A DNA stretch of 53,936 nucleotides from Thermoflexales bacterium (GCA_025056895.1 JANWVJ010000007.1:1-53936); one strand, 5' to 3'. Numbered from the stretch's first letter, positions 1 through 9,621 are shown. Translations and numbers: made by a program. Notes: generated by a model from the sequence alone, not told the origin.

Positions 1-1
1 A

Positions 2-385
2 CTGAAACACATCCACAACTACAGTGATCGGGGAGCGCCATTCTCCGCCTGGCTGTATCGCATCGCGCATAACGTTGTGGCCAACTTTCATCGCGACAAT
101 CGTCGTCATCCTGCCGTTTCGCTCGATGACGCCCGCATGGAGCTGCACAGCGCCCCTTACGACGATCCTGATGCGCGAATTGACGTAGACCGCCAGCGTG
201 ATCGGTTGATCCGGGCCATTCGACAGTTGCCGGAAGAGCGCCAGCAACTGGTCGTGTTGAAGTTCGTCGAGCAGATGCCAAACGCAGAAATCGGACAGAT
301 TATGAATCGCAGTGAGGGCGCGATTAAGTCACTTTATCATCGCACGTTGGCCCAACTGCGCGAAGTGCTGGATAGAATGGAATGA
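2..385 (+). CDS. RNA polymerase sigma-70 family (ECF-like) factor, 5' truncated by window edge
   Basis: Frame is open to the window start (LKHIHNYSDRGAPFSAWLYRIAHNVVANFHRD, region 2); region 4-like LPEERQQLVVLKFVEQMPNAEIGQIMNRSEGAIKSLYHRTLAQLRE. Confidence 0.88.
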   Translation: MKHIHNYSDRGAPFSAWLYRIAHNVVANFHRDNRRHPAVSLDDARMELHSAPYDDPDARIDVDRQRDRLIRAIRQLPEERQQLVVLKFVEQMPNAEIGQIMNRSEGAIKSLYHRTLAQLREVLDRME

Positions 386-618
386 CACCGAGCAAGCTCA
401 CTGCCGAAGACATTGCCTGGCTGGAACAGCGGATTCAGGCGGCTGTCGGCTCAGTCTCCCCACGTCCGCAGTTTGTGCGCGAAGCTAAAGCAGCCTTACT
501 GCGTGAGGCTACGCGTGCGCAAGGAGGGCGCAAAGGGTGGCATCGGGCAGCTTGGTTCATGCTGTGGCTGGCTGCTTTGTTGCTGCTTGCATTGGCAATT
601 CGACGCACACTCAAATGA
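382..618 (+). CDS. small single-TM protein downstream of the sigma factor (possible anti-sigma/accessory)
   Basis: ATGA overlap with the sigma factor stop; C-terminal hydrophobic segment AAWFMLWLAALLLLALAI. Confidence 0.55.
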   Translation: MTPSKLTAEDIAWLEQRIQAAVGSVSPRPQFVREAKAALLREATRAQGGRKGWHRAAWFMLWLAALLLLALAIRRTLK

Positions 619-628
619 CACGCCCGCT

Positions 629-937
629 TCATCGGCGCACTCGGCGAGGGAAGAAGCGCGCGCCGGCCCGTGCGCGGATAGAAGCAATCACCGCCCAGAG
701 CTGGTCGGCTGTCATATGAGCGCGGATCAACGGCTCAACAATCCGGTTCGAGACCGTGTGAGTGGTTCGCGCAGCTTGGGCCGTAAATCCTTGTGCTTTG
801 GGCAACGCCTGGGCAAGCCCTTGTCGCGCCTTGCGCAGGCCATAGACCAGACCGATCAGAATGCCGAGCGGCGCAAGGGTGCAGATCAGCGCTTCGATCA
901 TCAAGAGAATTAGGGCAATGCTTGCTGCGGTGCTCAT
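629..937 (-). CDS. small membrane protein, unknown function
   Basis: N-terminal hydrophobic stretch MSTAASIALILLMIEALICTLAPLGILIGLVYG; internal Met chosen to avoid overlap with the mce gene. Confidence 0.5.
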   Translation of the reverse strand: MSTAASIALILLMIEALICTLAPLGILIGLVYGLRKARQGLAQALPKAQGFTAQAARTTHTVSNRIVEPLIRAHMTADQLWAVIASIRARAGARFFPRRVRR

Positions 938-950
938 GGCGCTCCACCGC

Positions 951-1379
951 TTAATCTTGATGCGGCGCCGGCTTTTCATACAACTCGATCAAAACGCCAA
1001 ACGCGCTTTTAGGGTGGATGAAGGCGTACCGTGTGCCGTCTGATCGTTGAGCCGGCTGCGGATTGATCAGCTCGACGCCGTGCGCAGCCAAGCGCGCCAG
1101 GGCCGCTTGAATGTCGTTGACTTGGATGCACACATGATGCATGCCGGGGCCGTGCTTGGCCAGCCACTTAGCCACACCGGTGTCATCGCGTGTCGGTTGA
1201 ATGATCTCGATGTCATGGCTGCCATCGCCAAGCGGCAGAAAAGCCACCTTAACTGCCTCACGCTCGACTTCTTCAATGCGTTCGACTTGTAAGCCGAGCG
1301 CATCTCGATAGAACACCAGCGCCGCATCGATATCAGCAACAGCGATGGCTAAGTGATTGAAGTTGGGTCTTTTGGACAT
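951..1379 (-). CDS. mce: methylmalonyl-CoA epimerase (glyoxalase/VOC family)
   Basis: NHLAIAVADIDAALVFYRDALGL, GPGMHHVCIQVNDI, FIHPKSAFGVLIELYEK. Confidence 0.85.
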   Translation of the reverse strand: MSKRPNFNHLAIAVADIDAALVFYRDALGLQVERIEEVEREAVKVAFLPLGDGSHDIEIIQPTRDDTGVAKWLAKHGPGMHHVCIQVNDIQAALARLAAHGVELINPQPAQRSDGTRYAFIHPKSAFGVLIELYEKPAPHQD

Positions 1380-1383
1380 ACGA

Positions 1384-2646
1384 TTAGTCTGCTTGGACAC
1401 CGATGCTTTGGCCGCTGCGAATCATCTCGCCGGTAAAGTAGTCATCGTTCAAGTCGCTGCCGATGACCACGTTATGCCCCACTTTGAGGTTCGGCGGGAT
1501 AAGGGTGTTCTTGCCGATCACGCTGAGGCCGGTGCTAAGATTGAAGTCGCGATTCTCGGTAAAGTCGGCGCCGAATCCGATATGCGCCCCGCGCCCGATC
1601 ACAACCCGCTTGTCGATGATGGCGTGATCGACCATCGCGCCGGCCTCAATGACTGCATCGGTCATGATGATCGAATAGCGCACGGCTGCCCCACGCTGCA
1701 CACGCACGCCCGGGGACAAGACCGAATACTCCACCGACCCTTCGATCACGCAGCCATCGGTAATCAGACTGTGATTAACGGTGGCGCCGGTGCGGATGTT
1801 GACCGGCGGACGCTCTTCGCTGCGGGTGTGGATGACCCATTCGCGGTCGAGCAGATCGAGGCTGGGAGTGTCGGCCAGCAAGTCCACGTGCGCCTCCCAG
1901 TACGCCTGGATCGTTCCCACATCGACCCAGTAGCCGCCGTAGGGAAAGGCAAACACGCGATACTTGCTCTCGATCATCTTCGGGATGATGTTGTGACCGA
2001 AGTCGTGGGCCGACGACTCATCATGGGCATCCTCGCGCAACACCCGCTCCAGCGCCTCATAGCTAAACACATAGATGCCCATTGAGGCCAGCGTGCCTTT
2101 GGGTTGCTTGGGCTTCTCCTCGAAGTGAATCACGCGCAGGTCTTTGTCGGTTTGCAAAATGCCAAAGCGGCTGGCCTCCTCTGGAGTAACCTGCAAGGTA
2201 GCGATCGTCACATCGGCCTGTTTGTCCTGGTGAAAGCTGACCAGGATGCTGTAGTCCATCTTGTACACGTGATCGCCGGCCAAGATCAGCACATAGTCGG
2301 GTCGGTGATTATGGATAAAGTCCAGATTCTGATAGATGGCATCGGCAGTGTTGGCGTACCAATCCGAATCTTTACGACCTTGGTAAGGTGACAGAATGAA
2401 TACGCCGCCGTTCAGCCGGTCGAGGTCCCACGGCGCGCCATTGCGGATGTGATCCATCAGCGAACGCGGGCGATATTGCGTCAAGATACCCACAGTGGTG
2501 ATGCCACTGTTGACGCAGTTCGACAGCGGGAAGTCAATGATGCGGTATTTGCCCGCAAAAGGAACGGCAGGTTTGGCGCGTTTGTCAGAAAGCACACCCA
2601 GGCGACTCCCTCGGCCACCGGCCAGAATCATGGCGATCGTTCGCAT
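1384..2646 (-). CDS. glgC: glucose-1-phosphate adenylyltransferase
   Basis: [61 protein letters not shown]-terminal beta-helix repeats. Confidence 0.95.
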   Translation of the reverse strand: MRTIAMILAGGRGSRLGVLSDKRAKPAVPFAGKYRIIDFPLSNCVNSGITTVGILTQYRPRSLMDHIRNGAPWDLDRLNGGVFILSPYQGRKDSDWYANTADAIYQNLDFIHNHRPDYVLILAGDHVYKMDYSILVSFHQDKQADVTIATLQVTPEEASRFGILQTDKDLRVIHFEEKPKQPKGTLASMGIYVFSYEALERVLREDAHDESSAHDFGHNIIPKMIESKYRVFAFPYGGYWVDVGTIQAYWEAHVDLLADTPSLDLLDREWVIHTRSEERPPVNIRTGATVNHSLITDGCVIEGSVEYSVLSPGVRVQRGAAVRYSIIMTDAVIEAGAMVDHAIIDKRVVIGRGAHIGFGADFTENRDFNLSTGLSVIGKNTLIPPNLKVGHNVVIGSDLNDDYFTGEMIRSGQSIGVQAD

Positions 2647-2729
2647 AATTAACCTTTGCCCCGCTCTTAGATTTCGATTGTAGATTTTGGATCAGCCGTC
2701 AAGGCACTAACATGGCATCGTCAGCAGAC

Positions 2730-5621
2730 TTAATTATCCGATACTTTGTCCGGTGTTTTGCTCAGCCAGTGCCTGACCGCTCTGCCCAATTCGCTGACGG
2801 GGCCGCGCTGAATGGTTGGGTCGGGTAAGCTGTTCAGAAACGCCGGCCCATACCCTTTTGTGATCACGCGCTTGTCCAACACAACCACCACACCGCGATC
2901 GGTCTTCGAGCGGATCAGCCGGCCGAATCCTTGACGAAAGCGCAGCACAGTCTCAGGCACCGAGTACTCATTGAATGGATCGCTGAACATTTCACCGCGC
3001 GCCTCGAAAATCGGATCGTTGGGCACGTCGAACGGCAGCTTACAGATGGCGACCGCGCTCAGCTTCTCACCTTGGATATCGACGCCTTCCCAGAAACTGC
3101 GCGTGCCGAGTAAAACAGCCTTGTCTGCGGCGCGGAACTGCTCCAAGAGAACGCGCCGCGAAACGCCGTCCGATTGGTCATACACCAGGATACCGTCTTG
3201 CATCAATATCGGCGTGATGGCGCGCGCCGTAGCGCGCAACTGAGAGTAACTGGTGAACAGCGCAAGTCCGCGCCCTTGCGAGGCGCGAAACAGCTCCACC
3301 AGCGCGCGATCCAGGATGCGCTGGTAGTCAGTTTGGTTCGGCTCCGGGATATCGGTGACGATGTACATCAAGGTGGAGGCGGTGTAATCAAAAGGTGAGC
3401 CAACGGCCAGCGTCGTAGCATCAGCAGCGTTTAGGCGCTCTTGGATGTAGTCAAAGGTGGGCCGGTTCTTCGTGGCCGGCGTGGCCGTGCGCAACGTGGC
3501 CGAGGTGAGCACCACTGCTTTTTTGGCCTCCCACACGTGTTTGCGCAGCAATGGCCCAATCCGCAACGGCGCTGTGTGCAGCGTCAAACGGGGCGACGCA
3601 GCGCGGAAGCGGCCGGCGCGTTCCGCCTCCATCTCTGCCCAGTAGATCATTTGGTCGTTGGGCTTGCTGATCATACCGGTCATGTTTTCGATGGCTTCGG
3701 TGAAATAACGCATTGCGTCTTTGATGCGCGCCAGTAACACGTCTAGGTCGCCTTGGCCGGCTGCATCCAGTTCATTTACAGAACGGAACAAATTGTCCAA
3801 GCTGCGCAGCAGCGCATTCAGCTCACGTTGCAGGGCATCGAAGGCCAGCTCGACGCGCGTCCAGCCGGGTCTGTTGCGCAATGCGCGCGTGATGCGGATG
3901 CGCCGCGCGTATTCGGATGCATCGTCCTTGACTTCATCGCTGAGAAAGGCCACAAACTCATCAAAGAAGAGATCGAGCTGAACGGTTGCGTGCGTAACGG
4001 TTTGCGCTGCGGAGTCGGTGAGATGGATCAACAAACCGCTTTGATTCGCCGGCAAACTATGTTTGGCCTGAGTCGCTATATCGGCCAGCAAGCCGGTGGG
4101 TCGCCGGCCAGATGGCTTGTGCAAATCCTCCAACTGCCGAATCATTTCCAGGCGGTCGATGCTGAAGGACAACGAGTCGGTGGCTGCCATCTCCAAATGG
4201 TGTGCCTCGTCAATGATCAGGTAGCGGTATTCGGGCAGCGCGCGGTTCTCGACGGCAATATCGGCCAGCAATAAGGCATGGTTAATGATGACAACATGGG
4301 CGCTTTCGGCCAGCCGGCGCGCTTGGTGAAAGTAACAATCCGCAGCGCTGCACATGTTGAAATTGCAGGCCGGGTTTTGGGCCGATAGATTGTTAAAAGC
4401 AGCGCGCTCGCCGGCGGCAGGCATGAACAACTCGTCGCCGTCGCCAGTCAACGTGTTCGGCAGCCAAATGAGAATCTTGGCCAACAGGCGCGCCTCGTCC
4501 AACGTCTTCGGACCGTTCCGCCGCAGCTCTTGTAATCGCAAGGGGCATAGATAGCGCGCGCGCCCTTTCATGACTGCGACGCGCGCTTCCAGCCCAAGCG
4601 CACGGATGACAGCCGGCACGTCCTTCTCGAAAAGCTGCTCTTGCAAATTGATGGTGTTCGTGCTGACGACGACGCGCTCCCCGTTCTGCACAGCCCACAG
4701 CATGGCAGGGATCAAGTAGGCCACCGATTTGCCGGTTCCTGTGCCGGCCTCAATCAGCGCATGACCCGACTCATTGAAGGCAGTGGTCACCAACTTCAGC
4801 ATGTCGATCTGCTGAGGACGCATCTCATAGCCCTGGAAACTACGCGCGAACGCACCACCTTCATTCAGCGTGGCCGCAACGTATTCGATATCTAACGGAC
4901 GAATCTCTTCACGCGGCTCCAGGGGTTTGGCGGCCAGTTGGGCTTTCAGCGCGGCTTTGCGCGCCAGCACGGTTTGGCCCGATTTGGTGCGCTTAAGCTG
5001 TGCGCCGATGGTAGTGGTGAACACGCCTCGCGCGTGCTGCTCGAGCGCATCACGCCAGAACTCGACCAGCGTCCATCCACTGCGCTCGGCAAAGGCAACG
5101 ATTTCCTCCAGAGTGTCTTTGGGCAACTCAATCGCGCGTTCGAACATCTTCATGTACAGACGATGGGCCACCCGCGCATCATCCAGCGCGCGATGGGTCG
5201 CCGGCGACTCGATACCCAGCTCTTTACCGAGCGCCCCAAGACCGTAGCGCCCGGCATGCGGAACCAGAATGCCGGCCAGATCAAACGTGTCGATGGAAGG
5301 GTTGCTCAAAAACTGATCCTGCTTTCGCAGAAAGCTCAAATCGAAAGCAATGTTGTGGCCGATAATCGGAGCCTGGCCGACGATGCGCTGCGCTGTACGC
5401 AGGGCATCCCATAACGAAACGCCCTCTGCTTCGACCATGTGCTGAGTGATGCCGGTCAATTCGGTGATCTTTTGCGGAATGGGCCGGCGGGGATTGACCA
5501 GACTGCTCCATTCTTCCAGCACCTCGGAACCGCGAAAGCGCACAATGCCGATTTCGATAATCGCATCGCGTTCGGGATCAAGGCCAGTCGTTTCTAGGTC
5601 TAGGGAGGCCAGAATGCGCAT
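2730..5621 (-). CDS. dinG: DnaQ-like 3'-5' exonuclease fused to DinG-family helicase
   Basis: N-terminal ASLDLETTGLDPERDAIIEIGIVRF (exonuclease), AGTGTGKSVAYLIPA (Walker A), DEAHH, C-terminal QGFGRLIRSKTDRGVVVVLDKR. Confidence 0.9.
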   Translation of the reverse strand: MRILASLDLETTGLDPERDAIIEIGIVRFRGSEVLEEWSSLVNPRRPIPQKITELTGITQHMVEAEGVSLWDALRTAQRIVGQAPIIGHNIAFDLSFLRKQDQFLSNPSIDTFDLAGILVPHAGRYGLGALGKELGIESPATHRALDDARVAHRLYMKMFERAIELPKDTLEEIVAFAERSGWTLVEFWRDALEQHARGVFTTTIGAQLKRTKSGQTVLARKAALKAQLAAKPLEPREEIRPLDIEYVAATLNEGGAFARSFQGYEMRPQQIDMLKLVTTAFNESGHALIEAGTGTGKSVAYLIPAMLWAVQNGERVVVSTNTINLQEQLFEKDVPAVIRALGLEARVAVMKGRARYLCPLRLQELRRNGPKTLDEARLLAKILIWLPNTLTGDGDELFMPAAGERAAFNNLSAQNPACNFNMCSAADCYFHQARRLAESAHVVIINHALLLADIAVENRALPEYRYLIIDEAHHLEMAATDSLSFSIDRLEMIRQLEDLHKPSGRRPTGLLADIATQAKHSLPANQSGLLIHLTDSAAQTVTHATVQLDLFFDEFVAFLSDEVKDDASEYARRIRITRALRNRPGWTRVELAFDALQRELNALLRSLDNLFRSVNELDAAGQGDLDVLLARIKDAMRYFTEAIENMTGMISKPNDQMIYWAEMEAERAGRFRAASPRLTLHTAPLRIGPLLRKHVWEAKKAVVLTSATLRTATPATKNRPTFDYIQERLNAADATTLAVGSPFDYTASTLMYIVTDIPEPNQTDYQRILDRALVELFRASQGRGLALFTSYSQLRATARAITPILMQDGILVYDQSDGVSRRVLLEQFRAADKAVLLGTRSFWEGVDIQGEKLSAVAICKLPFDVPNDPIFEARGEMFSDPFNEYSVPETVLRFRQGFGRLIRSKTDRGVVVVLDKRVITKGYGPAFLNSLPDPTIQRGPVSELGRAVRHWLSKTPDKVSDN

Positions 5622-5640
5622 GGTTTTATTTCATCAGCGA

Positions 5641-5668
5641 TTGTACATGCAGACGGGCGTTATATACT
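5641..5668 (+). promoter_or_regulatory. putative sigma70-type promoter upstream of the DRTGG gene
   Basis: TTGTAC (5641-5646), 16-nt spacer, TATACT (5663-5668), 30 nt before the ATG at 5698. Confidence 0.45.
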
Positions 5669-5697
5669 GTGTCCGCCGGCGAGGTTGCACAACACCT

Positions 5698-6054
5698 ATG
5701 GAACTCAAGCAGGTCATCGATTTGGTCGAAGGCGAGGTGCTGACCAGCGGGTTTGATATCAACCGCGACGTCAAGGGCGGCTGTGGCGCAGACCTGATGA
5801 GCGACGTGCTGGCCTACATCGGGCCGGGAGCGTTGCTGTTGACCGGCCTGTGCAGTGCTCAGGTCGTGCGAACTGCCCAAATGGCCGACGTAGCCGCTAT
5901 CGTATTTGTGCGCGGCAAGCGCCCTTCCCTCGAAACCATTCAGCTTGCCAATCAAGAGCGCATCCCATTGATCACCAGCGTGCACGGCATGTTCGAGCTG
6001 TGCGGCCGCCTGCACGAAGCCGGCCTGCCCAGCTTGGAGACGCCGGCTTCATGA
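5698..6054 (+). CDS. DRTGG-domain protein
   Basis: MELKQVIDLVEGEVLTSG...GPGALLLTGLCSAQVVRTAQMADVAAIVFVRGKRPSLETIQLANQERIPLITS; internal ATG of the 5446-6054 ORF. Confidence 0.75.
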   Translation: MELKQVIDLVEGEVLTSGFDINRDVKGGCGADLMSDVLAYIGPGALLLTGLCSAQVVRTAQMADVAAIVFVRGKRPSLETIQLANQERIPLITSVHGMFELCGRLHEAGLPSLETPAS

Positions 6055-7124
6055 ACGGCGCCATGAGCGAAGGCCCCATCCGAACCGACCGTGTGATCAC
6101 TGACGGCGCAGCCGGCCTGATCACCCGCGTCGAAGAGCTGGCTTATGAACTCAAAGTCCATGAGGTCATGACCAGCCCGGTCAAAACCGTCACGCCGGAC
6201 ATGCGCATGTCCGAAGTGCTGGTGCTATTCCGCGACGCAAAGGTGTCCGGCGCGCCGGTTGTAGCGCATGGCGATCTGGTGGGCATCGTCAGCATCGCTG
6301 ATCTGATCCGCGCCCTGCAAGAGAACAACACCGATGCAGCGGTCAGCGAATACATGACCATGCAGGTGACGACGCTGGAGGCATCCAGCCCGGTGATCGA
6401 GGCGCTGAAGCTGTTCAAAACCACGCGTGTAGGCCGGCTGCCCGTAGTAGACCAGGCCGGCAAGCTGGTGGGGATCATCACCAAAGGTGATATTACACGC
6501 GGGGTGTTGCGCGCACTGGAGAACGACTATCAAGAAGAAGAAGTGCGCAAGTATCGCGCCAGCCACCTGTTTGAGGATATCGTCTCCGACCGCACCAGCT
6601 TGATCTTGCGTTATCGGATCAAGCAGGGTGACTTTGCACATGGCGGCAATGCCTCCAGCCATATCAAGCGCGCCCTGCTGCGCTTGGGTGCATCACCGCA
6701 GATCGCCCGCCGCTGTGGCATCGCCATCTATGAAGCCGAGATGAACCTGATCATCCACACCACCAACGGGGGGACAATCCGTGTCGAAATCGAGCCGCAT
6801 CAGATTCTGATGGAGACCATCGATGACGGGCCGGGCATTGAAGACATCGACCTGGCCATGACACCTGGCTACTCGACAGCGCCCGATTCGGTGCGCGAGT
6901 TGGGCTTTGGCGCCGGCATGGGCTTGAAAAACATTCAACGGTGCGTCGATGACATGTACATTGACTCGACGGTGGGGCGCGGCACGCGACTGGAGATGCG
7001 GATTTTCATGAAGCCGGAGGAGCAACTGGGAGATGCCAACTCCACAGGAGAGTGGGCCGCCCGCGCCGGAGCGGCGCGGGCGGCGGCGCGTGAGGCGGCG
7101 CGCGAGAAGGAGACAATCCCATGA
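6051..7124 (+). CDS. CBS-domain pair fused to anti-sigma-type HATPase domain
   Basis: VHEVMTSPVKTVTPDMRMSEVLVLF and second CBS; HATPase motifs YEAEMNLIIHTTNGG, DDGPGIEDIDLAM, LGFGAGMGLKNIQRCVDDM; ATGA overlap with previous gene. Confidence 0.8.
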   Translation: MNGAMSEGPIRTDRVITDGAAGLITRVEELAYELKVHEVMTSPVKTVTPDMRMSEVLVLFRDAKVSGAPVVAHGDLVGIVSIADLIRALQENNTDAAVSEYMTMQVTTLEASSPVIEALKLFKTTRVGRLPVVDQAGKLVGIITKGDITRGVLRALENDYQEEEVRKYRASHLFEDIVSDRTSLILRYRIKQGDFAHGGNASSHIKRALLRLGASPQIARRCGIAIYEAEMNLIIHTTNGGTIRVEIEPHQILMETIDDGPGIEDIDLAMTPGYSTAPDSVRELGFGAGMGLKNIQRCVDDMYIDSTVGRGTRLEMRIFMKPEEQLGDANSTGEWAARAGAARAAAREAAREKETIP

Positions 7125-7465
7125 CGCTACAAGACATCATCCAGCAACTCGATTTGACCGTGTTGACTCAGCAGAAAGACTTCAGCGCAATTGCGCCGGC
7201 CTCCGGTTATGCTTCTGACTTGCTCAGTTGCGTGATGGCCGGCGCCAAGCGCAAATCGATCTGGGTCACCCTCCAGGCCCACGCCAACATCGTGGCGGTT
7301 GCCGCTTTGCTCGACCTGAGCGCCGTGATCGTCACCGAAGGCGCTTTGCCGGACCCTTCGGCCATCGTTAAAGCCAACGAGGAAGGCATTGTGCTGTTGT
7401 CCACTCCCAGGCCCACGTTTGAGATCGTGGGCCGGCTGTGGGAGATGGGGCTGAGAACCGAGTAA
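7121..7465 (+). CDS. DRTGG-domain-like protein
   Basis: MTLQDIIQQLDLTVLTQQKDFSAIAPASGYASDLLSCVMAGAKRKSIWVTLQAHANIVAVAALLDLSAVIVTEG; ATGA overlap with previous gene. Confidence 0.7.
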   Translation: MTLQDIIQQLDLTVLTQQKDFSAIAPASGYASDLLSCVMAGAKRKSIWVTLQAHANIVAVAALLDLSAVIVTEGALPDPSAIVKANEEGIVLLSTPRPTFEIVGRLWEMGLRTE

Positions 7466-7555
7466 GAGAAGAACACGGAATACAGATGACAGAGCATAGA
7501 GAAAGTCTGCCGGCGGCTAATCGTCTGTGTTCTGTGTTCTGACATCTGCAATCTG

Positions 7556-8308
7556 ATGAAATCCTACATCGCCGAGTTGCACGTGCACACCTGTTTGTCG
7601 CCGTGCGCCGAGGTGGAGATGATCCCTCCCCTCATCGTGCAAGCCGCGCATGAGCAGGGCATTAACCTGATTGCCATCACTGACCACAATGCCAGCGCGA
7701 ATGCCGAAGCAGTCATGCGCGCCGCAGCCGAGGTGGGCGTGACCGTCCTGCCCGGCATGGAATTACAGACTGTCGAAGAGGTGCACCTGTTGTGCCTGTT
7801 CGACACCCTCGACCAGACACGCGCCTGGCAGAGCTATGTGGACAACCGCTTGCCGGCGTTGGAGAACGATGCCGAACATTTCGGAGACCAGTTCATCGTG
7901 GATGAAAGCGGCGATTTCGTGCGCCGTGAAACCCGCCTGTTGCTGGTCTCGGCAGAGATCGCCCTGGGTGAAGCTGTGACAGTCGTACACGAGTTGGGCG
8001 GCTTGGCCATACCTGCCCACGTGGATCGCAAGGCATACAGCCTCATTCAAAACCTTGGCCTGATTCCCGAAGACGTGCCCTTTGACGCACTGGAAATCTC
8101 ACGCCACCTGACGCCGGAACAGGCGCGCCAGAAATATCCTCAACTCAAGCTGTTTCCGTTAATTCAGAGCGGCGACGCCCATCGCCTCGATGAATTGTTG
8201 GGCAAGAATCTGTTTCGTCTGCAAAAGCCGACCATAGCCGAGCTGAAGCTGGCCCTGCACGGCCAAGAGGGGAGATCATTTCGATTGCGCTCGACACGCA
8301 CCGAATGA
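7556..8308 (+). CDS. PHP-domain metal-dependent phosphoesterase family protein
   Basis: AELHVHTCLSPCAEVEMIPPLIVQAAHEQGINLIAITDHNASANAEAV. Confidence 0.85.
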   Translation: MKSYIAELHVHTCLSPCAEVEMIPPLIVQAAHEQGINLIAITDHNASANAEAVMRAAAEVGVTVLPGMELQTVEEVHLLCLFDTLDQTRAWQSYVDNRLPALENDAEHFGDQFIVDESGDFVRRETRLLLVSAEIALGEAVTVVHELGGLAIPAHVDRKAYSLIQNLGLIPEDVPFDALEISRHLTPEQARQKYPQLKLFPLIQSGDAHRLDELLGKNLFRLQKPTIAELKLALHGQEGRSFRLRSTRTE

Positions 8309-8400
8309 TCAAATTGAGCCTGCCTGCCGCGCTGACAAACTGCCGGATGAAACGGTGACATTTGACAGATGACTTTTTGCAGCGCAGCGATACAATCCTC

Positions 8401-8414
8401 GTGAAAATTTTCAC
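8401..8414. promoter_or_regulatory. Rex-like operator palindrome GTGAAAATTTTCAC upstream of hydrogenase nuoE
   Basis: Perfect 14-bp palindrome matching the Rex core GTGAANNNNTTCAC, 4 nt after a TACAAT (-10-like, 8391-8396) and 62 nt before the ATG at 8477. Confidence 0.5.
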
Positions 8415-8476
8415 CATGCCGAGCGACGCTGACACACGATCCAGCCCGCCGGCACCGGTCGAACAGCAGGCAAACC

Positions 8477-8983
8477 ATGGTAGTGTCAGTTCAGGAGATT
8501 CCCAAAAATGATCCGCTTGCCGTGCCGGAGCAAAAGGCCATCATCGACCGCATCCTGGCCGAAAACAAGAATCTGCCCGGCGCAGTGATGGTGGTGCTCA
8601 ACGAGTTGCAAGCGCAAATCGGATTTGTGTCGCCGGCCATGCAAGCGTACGTCGCGCGACAACTGCGCGCTCCGTTACAGCAAGTGCGCGGTGTGATCTC
8701 GTTCTACTCCTTCTTCACCACTATGCCGCGCGGGAAACACACTGTGAAGTTCTGCATGGGCACGGCGTGTTATGTGGGCGGGATGCCCCAGTTGATCGAG
8801 AAAGCCAAGCAAGTGCTGAACTGCGACATCGGCAAGACCACTGCCGACGGCATGGCGACGTTGGAAGTGTGCCGTTGTGTGGGCGCATGCAGCCAGGCGC
8901 CGGTCATCGTGATCGACGAAGAATTGCACGGTCGCGTGCGCCCCAACAAGTTGCCGCAGATTTTGAAGAAAGCGCAGCAGTGA
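8477..8983 (+). CDS. NuoE/HydC/HoxE-like [2Fe-2S] subunit, copy 1
   Basis: GVISFYSFFTTMPRGKHTVKFCMGTACYVGG...VCRCVGACSQAPV. Confidence 0.92.
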   Translation: MVVSVQEIPKNDPLAVPEQKAIIDRILAENKNLPGAVMVVLNELQAQIGFVSPAMQAYVARQLRAPLQQVRGVISFYSFFTTMPRGKHTVKFCMGTACYVGGMPQLIEKAKQVLNCDIGKTTADGMATLEVCRCVGACSQAPVIVIDEELHGRVRPNKLPQILKKAQQ

Positions 8984-9008
8984 AGGTCGATTTAGTACCA
9001 GGTTGATG

Positions 9009-9031
9009 ACTCAACAGCCGAAGGGCTGAGT
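9009..9031 (+). other. intercistronic hairpin
   Basis: ACTCA-ACA-GCC-GAAG-GGC-TGAGT stem-loop 26 nt after the nuoE1 stop. Confidence 0.5.
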
Positions 9032-9042
9032 GGCCAACTTCC

Positions 9043-9621
9043 ATGCGTGAGCTTGCCCTGCACATTCTGGACATTGCTGAGAACAGCGTAGCGGCCCAAG
9101 CCCGGCGCGTGGAAATCGGCGTCGAGGAGGACTTGCACCGCGACCGACTGCGCATTTGGGTTAAGGATGATGGACACGGCATGGATGAAGAGATGGTAGC
9201 GCGAGTGACCGACCCGTTTGTCACATCGCGCACGACGCGCAAAGTCGGTCTGGGCATCCCACTGCTCAAGGCGGCTGCCGAGAGCTGTAACGGCCATTTG
9301 CGGATTAGCTCGGCAATTGGGCGAGGCACGTGCCTGGAAGCCGAGTTTCAGCACAGTCACATTGACCGTATGCCGTTGGGCGACCTGGCCGGCACGCTGT
9401 ACGCGCTGGTTGTGGGTTGGCCCGATGTGCGTTGGACGCTGCGGTACCGCGTAAACGACGCCACTTACGAGTTCGACAGCGGGCCGATCAAACAGGAACT
9501 CGGAGATGTGCCGCTGAGCGAGCCGGCAGTGTTAGCTTTCATCCGCGAGTCCTTACAACAAGGCATCGCCGAATGCCAACAAAACGGTGCTGAGTTCTAT
9601 GGGATAGCGCAGTCGGCATGA
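9043..9621 (+). CDS. HATPase-domain (histidine kinase-like ATPase) protein
   Basis: HILDIAENSVAAQARRVEIGVEED, VKDDGHGMDEEMVARVTDPFVTSRTTRKVGLGIPLLKAAAESCNGHLRISS. Confidence 0.88.
   Translation: MRELALHILDIAENSVAAQARRVEIGVEEDLHRDRLRIWVKDDGHGMDEEMVARVTDPFVTSRTTRKVGLGIPLLKAAAESCNGHLRISSAIGRGTCLEAEFQHSHIDRMPLGDLAGTLYALVVGWPDVRWTLRYRVNDATYEFDSGPIKQELGDVPLSEPAVLAFIRESLQQGIAECQQNGAEFYGIAQSA

Noticed and set aside
1357-2085. 242-aa + strand ORF opposite glgC
   Set aside because: Antisense shadow; glgC motifs are definitive
8362-8396. TTGACA (8362-8367) paired with TACAAT (8391-8396) as a standard promoter
   Set aside because: Spacer is 23 nt, too long for a classical sigma70 promoter; -10-like box alone retained
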